A DNA stretch of 29,432 nt from JANXXV01 sp038230275 (GTDB taxonomy: Bacteria > Acidobacteriota > Terriglobia > Bryobacterales > Bryobacteraceae). Positions within the stretch are counted from its first letter, which is position 1. Every line of letters begins with the position of its first letter. The notes under the pieces are model-generated. The model had not been told where the DNA came from and made no database searches. It worked only from the letters and a program-made list of their open reading frames with translations. Below are positions 1 through 6,854 of the stretch, one piece after another. Made by a program: the position numbers and the translations under genes. The stretch is taken from contig JBBRNO010000081.1 in NCBI GenBank assembly GCA_038230275.1, positions 1-29,432 of the forward strand, written 5' to 3'.

Positions 1-221
1 CGACGAGTGCTCCCGACGAGTGCTCCCGACGAGTGCTTCCGACGAGTGCTTCCGACGAGTGCTTCCGACGAGTGCTCCCGACGAGTGCTCCCGACGAGTG
101 CTTCCGACGAGTGCTTCCGACGAGTGCTCCCGACGAGTGCTTCCGACGAGTGCTCCCGACGAGTGCTCCCGACGAGTGCTTCCGACGAGTGCTCCCGACG
201 AGTGCTCCCGACGAGTGCTTC
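1..221. repeat. 13-bp tandem repeat array, 17 copies
   Basis: Seventeen perfect-length copies of CGACGAGTGCTYC run without spacers from the window edge. The only variable base is the Y (C or T) at unit position 12; in order the copies read C C T T T C C T T C T C C T C C T. The array may continue to the left of the window. Because 13 is not a multiple of 3, all three forward frames stay open and give spurious proline/serine/cysteine-rich ORFs. The array runs straight into a dispersed repeat element at 221-246. Confidence 0.97.
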
Positions 222-246
222 CGAGCCGCGACCGTCAGGGAGCGGT
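221..246 (+). repeat. Dispersed 26-bp element, copy 1
   Basis: The core is CCGAGCCGCGACCGT followed by CAGGGAGCGGT. Near-identical sequence recurs at 4930-4955, 16591-16616, 16743-16768 and 24052-24077, always in the same orientation. A CACTAG hexamer (257-262) lies just to the right, and its CTAG contains the stop codon of the neighbouring minus-strand gene. It is probably the core of a larger non-autonomous element, judged by the 152-bp copies at 16501-16804. Confidence 0.85.
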
Positions 247-258
247 AACGAAAAGCCA

Positions 259-843
259 CTAGTGTGAGTGAAGCCGCTCCACGTCGTCGACATCCAGCTC
301 AAGCCGGTCGGCGATCAACTGCCCCCCAGAGAGCGCCGTCTTCGCCACACCCTTCACGCCATGCTTGGAGCTCTTTGCCACAATGTGCACCAGTTCATGC
401 GCCAGCACGCGGCCCAGGGCTCGCCCCAGCAAGAGGTCGGCTCGTGCCCGGTCGCCGCCCCACATTGCCGATTCCACCGAATGCCGCACACGGTCGCAGG
501 AAACTTCACTAAAGGGCAGCACTTCGCCATCCGTCGAATGTGTAAAGGCGAGCGGCCCACGTTCGTCATACAGCATTGGCAGCGATTCCATTTGACAGGT
601 GCCGCTGAATTTCACCACCACCAAATCGGTGACTGGTTCGTTAGCATTGAAATCCTTCAGCGAACGAAAATCCAACGCATAGCCCGTGTCTTTCATGATC
701 GTGTTCATTTCACGCTTCATCTCATCCACGGATCGCTCGGAGTGCTTATTTTCGAATTGAAGAAGGAGGGTGATTCCTGTGGTGGCTCCAGCTTGGCAGG
801 CAAACAGGGCAGACGAGAGTATACAGGCAGCAACGTAGCGCAT
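259..843 (-). CDS. Secreted HExxH zinc-metallopeptidase-like protein
   Basis: This 194-aa protein begins with a short signal peptide (MRYVAACILSSALFACQAGA); the cysteine at residue 16 may mark a lipobox, though the context is not canonical. Near the C-terminus is HELVH (H149-H153), followed by a further histidine at residue 161, giving HExxH-x7-H. This is a plausible zinc site, and the helix before it (GRALGRVLA) is the usual run-in to a metallopeptidase active helix. The start was placed at 843, not at the longer reading frame, because GGAGG lies 7 nt upstream of that ATG and the signal peptide starts there. Length and motif resemble secreted HExxH proteins common in Acidobacteriota whose substrates are unknown. 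It is either a true peptidase or a non-catalytic relative; the sequence cannot decide. Confidence 0.75.
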   Translation of the reverse strand: MRYVAACILSSALFACQAGATTGITLLLQFENKHSERSVDEMKREMNTIMKDTGYALDFRSLKDFNANEPVTDLVVVKFSGTCQMESLPMLYDERGPLAFTHSTDGEVLPFSEVSCDRVRHSVESAMWGGDRARADLLLGRALGRVLAHELVHIVAKSSKHGVKGVAKTALSGGQLIADRLELDVDDVERLHSH

Positions 844-871
844 TTTGGTGCCTCCACTTGGAGTCAACCGG

Positions 872-877
872 AGTATA
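872..877 (-). promoter_or_regulatory. Candidate -10 box for the HExxH gene
   Basis: On the minus strand the hexamer TATACT lies 28 nt upstream of the ATG at 843. It would give a leader of about 20 nt that contains the GGAGG ribosome binding site. No convincing -35 box was found. Confidence 0.4.
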
Positions 878-982
878 CACTATATACGAGTGTCGTGGAA
901 ATCAGTTTCTAACCCTAGCAAACAGGCCTGTACAAGTCACATCGCACAGTAGCAACGGATACGGCTGGGTGTTACCACGCCA

Positions 983-1489
983 CTACGGCGTCTCATGCCG
1001 GTGAACCGGATTGGCCAGGTGCCGGTAGAAACCCAAATCGTCGGACGTGAACAACTTGGTGGCAAACATAATCTGCCCGGCATGTTCGGAAAAGTGCGAC
1101 ACCACGTGGTAGACCGCATGCAGCTTGCTCACCTCGTAACCCTGCACCACAATCCGTTCCACAAGCTGTTCCGGCCCTAGTGCTCCGATCACCGCTACCG
1201 TTTCCTGAACGCGTTCCCGCAGGCGCTCCTTCAGCTCAGCGGCGCTGACATCGCCCCGCGCAGCGAACTCGGCATCGCGGTCGCGGTGATCCGGCGCCCC
1301 GCCCACGCCCGATAGAATCCACTGGCCCAGATTGCCGCAAAGGTGCAGCACCAGGTTGCCTACCGCGTTTTGCGTTTCAGCGCCGCGCGACCAGATCTGT
1401 TCGTCGGTCAGCTTGTCCAGGCACGTTTCAATCCGCGCCTCGTATTGGTTCAACTTGTCGATTGAGTATTTCAGGAAGTCCCGGTGCAT
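983..1489 (-). CDS. DinB-family / DUF1572-like protein
   Basis: This 168-aa all-helical protein has the layout of the DinB/YfiT-like four-helix-bundle superfamily. The N-terminal helix (FLKYSIDKLNQYEARIETCL) is followed by a central NAVGNLVLHLCGNLGQWI segment, where the histidine of LVLHL is a usual metal ligand. A C-terminal HAVYHVVSHFSEHAGQI helix supplies the other ligand histidines. Members bind a divalent metal; some are thiol transferases, but most have no known role. The start is the ATG at 1489. Longer readings upstream would run into the divergent aminotransferase gene and lose similarity. No Shine-Dalgarno is visible, and a -10-like box ends 7 nt before the ATG, so the mRNA may be leaderless. 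Confidence 0.8.
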   Translation of the reverse strand: MHRDFLKYSIDKLNQYEARIETCLDKLTDEQIWSRGAETQNAVGNLVLHLCGNLGQWILSGVGGAPDHRDRDAEFAARGDVSAAELKERLRERVQETVAVIGALGPEQLVERIVVQGYEVSKLHAVYHVVSHFSEHAGQIMFATKLFTSDDLGFYRHLANPVHRHETP

Positions 1490-1494
1490 GATTG

Positions 1495-1502
1495 TATTAT
1501 TA
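1495..1502. promoter_or_regulatory. Overlapping divergent -10 boxes (bidirectional promoter)
   Basis: Only 17 bp separate the two divergent ATGs at 1489 (minus) and 1507 (plus). This gap holds TATTAT (1495-1500) on the plus strand and TAATAA (1502-1497) on the minus strand. Each box ends 6-7 nt before the ATG it faces, the spacing expected if transcription starts on the A of the start codon. Neither gene shows a Shine-Dalgarno. No -35 boxes are evident. Confidence 0.45.
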
Positions 1503-1506
1503 GTAA

Positions 1507-2778
1507 ATGAGTACGCCCACGTTGACGCCGCCAGAGATGGCAGCCTCCGAAGAATTATCCGCGGCAGCGCAAACCATCTCGCTTGAAAAAGAATACCTCC
1601 TTCAGAACTACGGGCGCTACCCGCTGGTCCTCCGCAAAGGGAAGGGATGCTATGTCTTCGACACCGATGGCAAACGCTACCTCGATCTGATTTCCGGAAT
1701 CGGCGTGAATGCGCTGGGGCACGCACACCCGCGCATCGTCAAAGTGATTCGCGAACAGGCCGGCGTGCTGATCCACACTTCGAATCTTTACTACAACGAA
1801 TTCCAAGGCCGCCTGGCCAAGAAACTGGCCGAGGTCAGCGGATTGCAACGGACGTTCTTCTGCAACTCCGGCACCGAAGCCATGGAATGCGCGTTGAAGA
1901 TGGTCAAGGCGCACGGCTCGAAGATTCATCCGGACAAGTACGAGATCATCTCCATTGAGAATTCGTTCCACGGCCGCACCATCGGAGCCATCTCCGTCAC
2001 CGGACAGCCGAAGTATCGAAAGGACTTCGAGCCGCTCCTGCCCGGTGTGAAGTTCATTCCCGCCAACGACCTCACAGCGCTGGAACAAGTAACCTGTGAG
2101 CGCACGGCCGGAATTCTGCTGGAAGGCATTCAGGGCGAAGGCGGCATCTATCCCATGAGGCCCGATTTCGTCCGCAAGGCCCGCGAACTTTGCGATCGTT
2201 TCGATGCGTTGCTAGTCGACGATGAAATCCAGTGCGGTGTAGGACGCACTGGCAGCTACTTCGCCTATCAATTGCTGGACCCGGTGGTGATGCCCGACAT
2301 CATGACCGCGGCCAAGCCGCTCGCTTGTGGGATTCCGTTAGGTGTCGTCGTCAGCAACGAGCGCGCAGCGCAATCCATCGCACCCGGCATGCACGGATCT
2401 ACGTTCGGTGGCGGAGCACTGGCCTGCAGTGTAGCGCTGGAATTCTTCGATATTCTCGAAGGACTTTTGCCCAAGATTCACGAGGTCGGCGGCTACTTCC
2501 GCATGAGGCTCGACGAGTTGGCCCGCAAGCACAGTTTCATTAAGGAAGTCCGCAGCACCGGGCTGATGATTGGCGTCGAACTGACCGCTCCCGGCAAGCA
2601 ACTTGTATTGGATGCGATGGCCGAGGGTCTGTTAATCAACTGCACGCACGACGTAGTGTTGCGATTCCTGCCGCCGTATATTCTGACGGAGAAGGATGTA
2701 GACCGCGCCATCAAGGTTCTGTCGAAGATCTTCAAGAAGTTCAAGCCGGAAGCGGCGGGGACGGTGGTGCACCACTGA
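1507..2778 (+). CDS. argD: Acetylornithine-type class III aminotransferase
   Basis: This 423-aa PLP-dependent fold-type I transaminase is of the acetylornithine/ornithine group. Visible motifs in order are the substrate/PLP region RYLDLISGIGVNALGHAHP, the phosphate-binding FCNSGTEAMECALK, FHGRTIGAISVTG, the conserved ILLEGIQGEGG, the PLP-contacting aspartate in LLVDDEIQCGVGRTG, and the Schiff-base lysine in MTAAKPLACGIPLG. HGSTFGGGALAC near the C-terminal third also fits the class. In arginine synthesis ArgD converts N-acetylglutamate semialdehyde to N-acetylornithine. No other arg gene is nearby, so ornithine, lysine or GABA aminotransferase activity is possible. The first ATG lacks a Shine-Dalgarno but is placed for leaderless initiation; an in-frame ATG at 1537 is an alternative. 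Confidence 0.85.
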   Translation: MSTPTLTPPEMAASEELSAAAQTISLEKEYLLQNYGRYPLVLRKGKGCYVFDTDGKRYLDLISGIGVNALGHAHPRIVKVIREQAGVLIHTSNLYYNEFQGRLAKKLAEVSGLQRTFFCNSGTEAMECALKMVKAHGSKIHPDKYEIISIENSFHGRTIGAISVTGQPKYRKDFEPLLPGVKFIPANDLTALEQVTCERTAGILLEGIQGEGGIYPMRPDFVRKARELCDRFDALLVDDEIQCGVGRTGSYFAYQLLDPVVMPDIMTAAKPLACGIPLGVVVSNERAAQSIAPGMHGSTFGGGALACSVALEFFDILEGLLPKIHEVGGYFRMRLDELARKHSFIKEVRSTGLMIGVELTAPGKQLVLDAMAEGLLINCTHDVVLRFLPPYILTEKDVDRAIKVLSKIFKKFKPEAAGTVVHH

Positions 2779-2804
2779 GGAAGAAGGCAACCAACTCGCG
2801 ACCG

Positions 2805-2861
2805 CGCCAGCTTCCCTCCACGGCCGCCGATAGCGGCCGGTTCCTCGAAGAAGACCGTTGA
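2805..2861 (+). pseudogene. Remnant of a Phd/VapB-type antitoxin C-terminus
   Basis: Read in frame to the TGA at 2859-2861, this piece ends in STAADSGRFLEEDR followed by stop. That is nearly the same as the C-terminus of the intact antitoxin at 3135-3362, which ends SVAADSGRFLEEDR followed by stop. No start codon or DNA-binding domain precedes it. It is a leftover of a second toxin-antitoxin module or of a partial duplication. Confidence 0.75.
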
Positions 2862-2863
2862 GC

Positions 2864-2983
2864 TTCCTCGTGGGTGAATATCACCATCCCGTTCGCACAA
2901 GCGTACTCAAGGATCTCACTGTCTTGCGCGAACGCTTGTCCTCTGCGAGACCACTGCTTACTCTCGAAACCCGCGCCGGCCAA
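2864..2983 (-). pseudogene. Remnant resembling a DUF5615 PIN-like toxin
   Basis: On the minus strand the reading frame contains GQAFAQDSEILEYACANGMV and then IFTHEE. This resembles the DUF5615 PIN-like signature (D-x-E-I-L-x-x-A-x-x-x-x-x-V-(V/I)-x-T-x-D). The final acidic residue pattern is broken, no N-terminal half with a start and ribosome binding site is present, and the frame then runs antisense through the antitoxin remnant. It is best read as a decayed toxin fragment, with low certainty about the family. Confidence 0.4.
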
Positions 2984-3116
2984 GACCTTAAACTCGCGTT
3001 CCCGAACGTAGCGGCAGTCCGCTTCGTGTATTAGCCGGTCGAAGAAGCCTGCAAGCTGAATCCCACCTGCACTCCTGCAAATCGCCCAATGCTAGCGCAA
3101 TCGTCCGTCCTCGAAT

Positions 3117-3135
3117 TGTGCTACAGTGTAGCACA
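3117..3135. promoter_or_regulatory. Palindromic operator of the antitoxin-toxin operon
   Basis: TGTGCTACA-G-TGTAGCACA is a perfect inverted repeat with 9-bp arms and a 1-bp centre. It overlaps the A of the antitoxin ATG and contains a -10-like TACAGT (3122-3127). Type II antitoxins of this class repress their own promoter, so this is very likely the autoregulatory site. The spacing again suggests a leaderless or near-leaderless transcript. Confidence 0.8.
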
Positions 3136-3362
3136 TGAAGACAGCCTCGATCCGCGACCTTCACATCCGGACCTCCGAGCTGGTGCGCGACGCCGCGGAG
3201 GGCGCGGTGATTGTGATCGAACGCCACGGCGAACCGGTCGCCGAGTTACGCCCACTCTCAAAGAAACGGACAAAACCCCGCTTTCCAGATATGACTGATC
3301 TGTGGCGGCGATTCCCTTCGGTGGCTGCCGACAGCGGCCGTTTCCTCGAAGAAGATCGTTGA
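3135..3362 (+). CDS. vapB: Phd/YefM-family type II antitoxin
   Basis: This 75-aa protein has the typical Phd/YefM N-terminal DNA-binding and dimerisation region: MKTASIRDLHIRTSELVRDA, then the strand-turn VIVIERHGEPVAELRPL. The acidic and aromatic tail (TDLWRRFPSVAADSGRFLEE) would wrap the toxin. It neutralises the PIN RNase encoded 2 nt downstream and should repress the operon by binding the palindrome over its own start codon. A near-identical copy of its last 14 residues lies about 500 bp upstream as a remnant. The name vapB is used by pairing with a PIN toxin; the fold is Phd-like. Confidence 0.9.
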   Translation: MKTASIRDLHIRTSELVRDAAEGAVIVIERHGEPVAELRPLSKKRTKPRFPDMTDLWRRFPSVAADSGRFLEEDR

Positions 3363-3364
3363 GA

Positions 3365-3790
3365 ATGTATCTCGATTCGGCCTATATCGCCAAGTTCTAC
3401 GTTAATGAACCGGACGCGCCTGCGGTGCGCAAGGCAATTCGCCGCGCGTCCCACCTTTACTCTTCGGCCTGGTCGCTGCTCGAAGTGACGTGTGTTTTTC
3501 ATCGCCACGTGCGGGAGGGTTCTCTCAGCGTGGAACAGGGCCGGGAAGTAACGGAAGTCTTCCGAACCCATATCGAGAGCGATCTCTGGAATCTGATACC
3601 AGTGAACGACCGGTTGCTACGGACGGCAACAACATTGATTCGGGGTCTCCCCAAACATGTTCCGTTGCGCGGCGGCGATGCAATTCACTTGGCGACCGCG
3701 CTGGATGCGGGAGAATCCGAGATTTGGACCAATGATCGTCACTTGCTTGCCGCGGCGGCTCATGTCGGCATCATCGGCAGAAGCGTCTAA
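3365..3790 (+). CDS. vapC: PIN-domain toxin ribonuclease (VapC-like)
   Basis: This 141-aa PIN domain has the acidic metal-binding set of VapC toxins: an N-terminal aspartate in MYLDSAYIAKFY, a glutamate in SAWSLLEV, and the C-terminal pair in RGGDAIHLATA and WTNDRHLL. Such toxins cleave RNA (tRNA or rRNA sites) with Mg2+ or Mn2+. The ATG at 3365 was chosen because it follows the antitoxin stop by 2 nt and starts the first strand of the PIN fold. The longer in-frame reading from 3302 would lie antisense-like inside the antitoxin. The catalytic residues look intact, so the toxin is probably active. Confidence 0.9.
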   Translation: MYLDSAYIAKFYVNEPDAPAVRKAIRRASHLYSSAWSLLEVTCVFHRHVREGSLSVEQGREVTEVFRTHIESDLWNLIPVNDRLLRTATTLIRGLPKHVPLRGGDAIHLATALDAGESEIWTNDRHLLAAAAHVGIIGRSV

Positions 3791-3796
3791 GATCCC

Positions 3797-4876
3797 CTAC
3801 AGCAAATCCTCGCGCCCGCGCTTCTCAAGCGCAGCCACCAGCTTCCCAACTTCCTGCGCCCGCCCGCGATCCGCAATCAACAGCGCATCCGGCGTATCCA
3901 CCACAATCAGATCTTTCACGCCAAGCAGCGCCACCAGTTTCCCGCGCGCATCCACATAATTTCCAGACGAAGCTTGCAGCAGCGCATCCGCCACCACCGC
4001 ATTACCGTGAGCGTCATGTGGCAGCAGTTCATACACCGCGTTCCAACTTCCCACGTCGTTCCACCCAAACTCATCCGACGCGATACCCACCACATTCCGC
4101 GCCTTCTCCAGCACAGCGTAATCGATAGAAATGTTCTCACACTGCGGATAGATCTCGGCCACCTTTTCCACGAATGCCGCGTCGCCAAAGCGGGGCAGGG
4201 AAGCCAATAGTGCCGACGTTACCGGCAGATAATCGCGCAGTGCTTGCAGCAACACATCGGTCCGCCAAAAGAACATCCCCGCGTTCCAGTAGAACCGCCG
4301 AGCCGCCACGAACTCCGCGGCCTTCACCGCATCCGGCTTCTCGCGGAAACTCAAAACCGTCTGCGGCTGCAACGACCCCGGCTGCACACCCTCGGGAAAC
4401 TCCACGTACCCGTAGCCAGTCTCCGCCCACCGCGGCTGAATCCCAAGCACGCCAATCTGCCCACTCTCCGCCGCGCTAAACGCCGGACGCAGCAACTCCA
4501 CGTACCGGTCCGGTCTGCTAATCATATGGTCGGCAGGGAACACGCCCATCACCGAATCCGGATCCAGCGATTGCAAGATCCGCGCCGCCAGCCCAATGCA
4601 AGGCGCTGTATTCCGCTGTGCGGGCTCGGCCAGAATCTGCGCCGCCGGAACATCGGGAAGCTGCCGCACAATCTCATCCCGCAGATGATCGTTCGTCAGA
4701 ATCCAGATCCGCTCAGCAGCCAGCACCGGGCGCAACCGGTCAACCGTCTGCTGAATCAAAGACCGGTCGCCATCGAAACTCAATACCTGCTTCGCCCGTG
4801 CTTTCCGGCTGCGGGGCCAAAACCGCGTCCCGCGTCCGCCTGCAAGAATCAGGCCGTAATAGTGAGGATTGTTCAT
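3797..4876 (-). CDS. manC: Mannose-1-phosphate guanylyltransferase
   Basis: This 359-aa nucleotidyltransferase makes GDP-mannose from GTP and mannose-1-phosphate for polysaccharide or glycolipid synthesis. The N-terminal signature LILAGGRGTRFWPRSR (from residue 9) and the downstream KQVLSF lysine are characteristic. FPADHMI, the sugar-binding YGYVEF, FREKPD, WNAGMFFW and GWNDVGSW follow in order. The length fits the single-domain form without the C-terminal isomerase domain. It lies 84 nt downstream of the second signal peptidase gene, with a dispersed repeat in the gap, so it may have its own transcript. It converges tail to tail with vapC (6-nt gap). Confidence 0.92.
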   Translation of the reverse strand: MNNPHYYGLILAGGRGTRFWPRSRKARAKQVLSFDGDRSLIQQTVDRLRPVLAAERIWILTNDHLRDEIVRQLPDVPAAQILAEPAQRNTAPCIGLAARILQSLDPDSVMGVFPADHMISRPDRYVELLRPAFSAAESGQIGVLGIQPRWAETGYGYVEFPEGVQPGSLQPQTVLSFREKPDAVKAAEFVAARRFYWNAGMFFWRTDVLLQALRDYLPVTSALLASLPRFGDAAFVEKVAEIYPQCENISIDYAVLEKARNVVGIASDEFGWNDVGSWNAVYELLPHDAHGNAVVADALLQASSGNYVDARGKLVALLGVKDLIVVDTPDALLIADRGRAQEVGKLVAALEKRGREDLL

Positions 4877-4929
4877 GCCTTTAGTCGAAAGCTCCGGTCG
4901 TAGGTGGTCATCGTACTCCTGCTCGCCAA

Positions 4930-4955
4930 CCGAGCCGTGACCGTAAGGGAGCGGT
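4930..4955 (+). repeat. Dispersed 26-bp element, copy 2
   Basis: CCGAGCCGTGACCGT then AAGGGAGCGGT differs from copy 1 at two positions. It is followed by TATTCACTAG, whose CTAG (4961-4964) contains the stop codon of the minus-strand signal peptidase gene. This is the same arrangement as at 221-262. Confidence 0.85.
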
Positions 4956-4960
4956 ATTCA

Positions 4961-5731
4961 CTAGTTCAACGGATACGGCAGCACGCGCCGAAACGTCCGT
5001 TCCCAGCGCGTCTTGGTGAAGAAGTGCTGCGCCAGGTCCACCATGTGATCGATATTGATATTTCCATCGGCCAACTGATCGGTCGGCGCATCGTAAGACC
5101 AGAAGATGAACACCGGTTTCCCCACGATATTCTCGCGCGGCACCAGTCCCCAAAAACGGCTGTCCGCGGAATTATCACGGTTATCGCCCATCGCGAAATA
5201 GTGCCCTGCCGGCACCCGCAACTCGCCTTTCACCACATGATCCCGCAGCATATCCAACCCGCGCGGATAAATCTGCACATCCGGAATCACCTGCGGAAAG
5301 TTGTTCAGATACGCACTGGCCTGTTCGGCGATCACAACCTTGTAAGGTTCGGTCTCAACCTTCCCGTTTACGAAGACCTGCTTATCCACAATGTGAATCC
5401 GGTCGCCCGGAATCCCAATCACCCGCTTCACATAATTCTGGCTCAGGTCCAGCGGATAGCGGAACACAATCACGTCGCCGCGTTTCACCGCTGTATACGG
5501 CAACAAATACTGGCTGATCGCCCCCGGAGGCGCATACGACAGCTTGTCCACAATCATGTGGTCGCCAATCAGCACCGTGTTCTCCATGGACCCGGTCGGC
5601 ACCACAAACGCCTGCAGCAGAGTGGATGTCCCGAACAATAGCATCAGAATGGTCACAGTCCACTCGGAGACAAAATTCCGAACCTCCGGCTTCTGCTCGG
5701 CCACTAGCTTAATTTTTGGAAGAGTAGCCAT
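4961..5731 (-). CDS. lepB: Signal peptidase I (second of a tandem pair)
   Basis: This 256-aa type I signal peptidase removes signal peptides from exported proteins at the membrane. One N-terminal transmembrane helix (about residues 25-43) is followed by box B with the catalytic serine (VPTGSMEN, S48). Box D carries the general-base lysine (YVKRVIGIPGD, K102), and box E is GDNRDNSADSRFWG. It is closely related to the upstream gene, and its start overlaps that gene's end by 23 bp, so translation is probably coupled. Its TAG stop lies in a CTAG flanking a dispersed repeat. Confidence 0.93.
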   Translation of the reverse strand: MATLPKIKLVAEQKPEVRNFVSEWTVTILMLLFGTSTLLQAFVVPTGSMENTVLIGDHMIVDKLSYAPPGAISQYLLPYTAVKRGDVIVFRYPLDLSQNYVKRVIGIPGDRIHIVDKQVFVNGKVETEPYKVVIAEQASAYLNNFPQVIPDVQIYPRGLDMLRDHVVKGELRVPAGHYFAMGDNRDNSADSRFWGLVPRENIVGKPVFIFWSYDAPTDQLADGNINIDHMVDLAQHFFTKTRWERTFRRVLPYPLN

Positions 5732-6497
5732 GGATCAATTGCAGTGTGCGATTCCACCGCGTCTTGGTGAAGAAGTGCTGAAACAGATCGACGATATGAT
5801 CGGTGCCGATCGTCGGGTCCGCCAGCCGGTCCGTCGTCGTGTCGTAAGACCAGTAAATGATCAGCGGTTTCCCGATAATGTTCTCCCGCGGAACAAACCC
5901 CCAGTAACGGCTGTCCAGCGAATTGTCGCGATTGTCGCCCATCGCAAAGTACGATTGCGGCGGCACCACAACCTCGCCGTTCACCACATTCCGTTCCAGC
6001 ATCTCCAGCGCCCGGTCACTCAGGGAATGATACGGCTGACTGGGAAAATTGTCACGGTACGGGTCCAGATAATTGGCCTTATGCACCTTGTACGGCTCAT
6101 TCAACTTCTCGCCGTTGCGAAACACTTGCTTGTTTTCCACGCGGATGTGATCGCCCGGAATGCCAATCACCCGCTTCACGAACGTCTGCCGGATGTCCAC
6201 CGGATAGCGGAACACAATGATGTCGCCGCGCTTCACTTCGGTGTAAGGCAGCAGGTACTTGCTGATGGTGCCGGGCGGCGCAAATGCCAGCTTGTCCACT
6301 AACAGGTGGTCTCCCACTAAAAGGTTGTCTTCCATGGATCCGGTCGGAATCACAAACGCTTGCACCAGCGTCGTGGTCCCAAACAGCAACAGCAGGATGG
6401 TGACGGTCCATTCCGCAATGGTCCCTCTCTGTTGTTCGTGCTTTTCCAGTTTGGGCTCAGCCGCAGCGGGAGGGGAGGTGGTTTTTTCGAGGCTCAC
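5709..6497 (-). CDS. lepB: Signal peptidase I (first of a tandem pair)
   Basis: This 262-aa type I signal peptidase has one N-terminal transmembrane helix (about residues 30-48). The catalytic serine is in IPTGSMED (S54), the lysine in FVKRVIGIPGD (K108), and box E reads GDNRDNSLDSRYWG. The two paralogues share an unusual C-terminal extension with the pattern HFFTKTRW near the end, which argues for local tandem duplication. Both catalytic dyads are intact, so two active peptidases with different substrate preference are possible. It lies 24 nt downstream of a small membrane protein gene at the end of the ffh-rnhB block. Confidence 0.93.
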   Translation of the reverse strand: MSLEKTTSPPAAAEPKLEKHEQQRGTIAEWTVTILLLLFGTTTLVQAFVIPTGSMEDNLLVGDHLLVDKLAFAPPGTISKYLLPYTEVKRGDIIVFRYPVDIRQTFVKRVIGIPGDHIRVENKQVFRNGEKLNEPYKVHKANYLDPYRDNFPSQPYHSLSDRALEMLERNVVNGEVVVPPQSYFAMGDNRDNSLDSRYWGFVPRENIIGKPLIIYWSYDTTTDRLADPTIGTDHIVDLFQHFFTKTRWNRTLQLIHGYSSKN

Positions 6498-6521
6498 TAA
6501 GCTTCATTTTAACTCAGAATC

Positions 6522-6854
6522 TTAGCTTAGACCGGAAGAAGATGCCGAAAATCGGCGAAGCCGGAAAACTTCAATGAAGGAAACGTAAATGTTCAGTACG
6601 CCCAGCCCGCTAATCGCCCCTCGAAAGTAAGGACTCGCCCAGATCGAAGAAGCCCACAGCGGCAGCGAAGAGAAGTAGTTCAAATCCCATTCGCTCGCCC
6701 AAGGAAATATCAACAGAAACACGCCCAGCTCGAAACAGAAAATCACCGCGAACAGCCCCGCCAGCTTGTGATACCACTTGTATTGCAGTGGCTCAGGCAC
6801 CGCCGCCGCCAAGCTCTCCGCCGGCACTTGATCCGGCTCAGGCGCGGGCTTCAT
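6522..6854 (-). CDS. Small two-helix membrane protein, unknown function
   Basis: This 110-aa protein has a proline-rich, charged N-terminus (MKPAPEPDQVPAES) and two hydrophobic segments. The first, about residues 34-54, contains LAGLFAVIFCFELGVFLLIF. The second, about residues 75-98, contains GAISGLGVLNIYVSF. The ATG at 6854 overlaps the end of rnhB by 17 bp, which suggests coupling; the longer reading frame from 6896 is antisense-like and basic. No domain is recognised. Its place between rnhB and the signal peptidase genes suggests a membrane or envelope role, but this is only context. Confidence 0.7.
   Translation of the reverse strand: MKPAPEPDQVPAESLAAAVPEPLQYKWYHKLAGLFAVIFCFELGVFLLIFPWASEWDLNYFSSLPLWASSIWASPYFRGAISGLGVLNIYVSFIEVFRLRRFSASSSGLS

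Noticed and set aside
1..221. CRISPR-like array
   Set aside because: The units are contiguous with no spacers and only 13 bp long, and no cas gene is present.
7..267. Three overlapping forward ORFs of 71-86 codons with Cys/Ser/Pro repeats
   Set aside because: All three frames stay open because the 13-bp repeat has no stop in any frame; there is no ribosome binding site. They are products of the repeat.
268..912. 214-codon plus-strand ORF opposite the HExxH gene
   Set aside because: The opposite strand has a ribosome binding site, signal peptide and HExxH motif; this frame has none.
4904..5641. Long plus-strand ORF opposite the signal peptidase gene
   Set aside because: It is an antisense shadow: histidine/arginine-rich, and the opposite strand has all lepB motifs.
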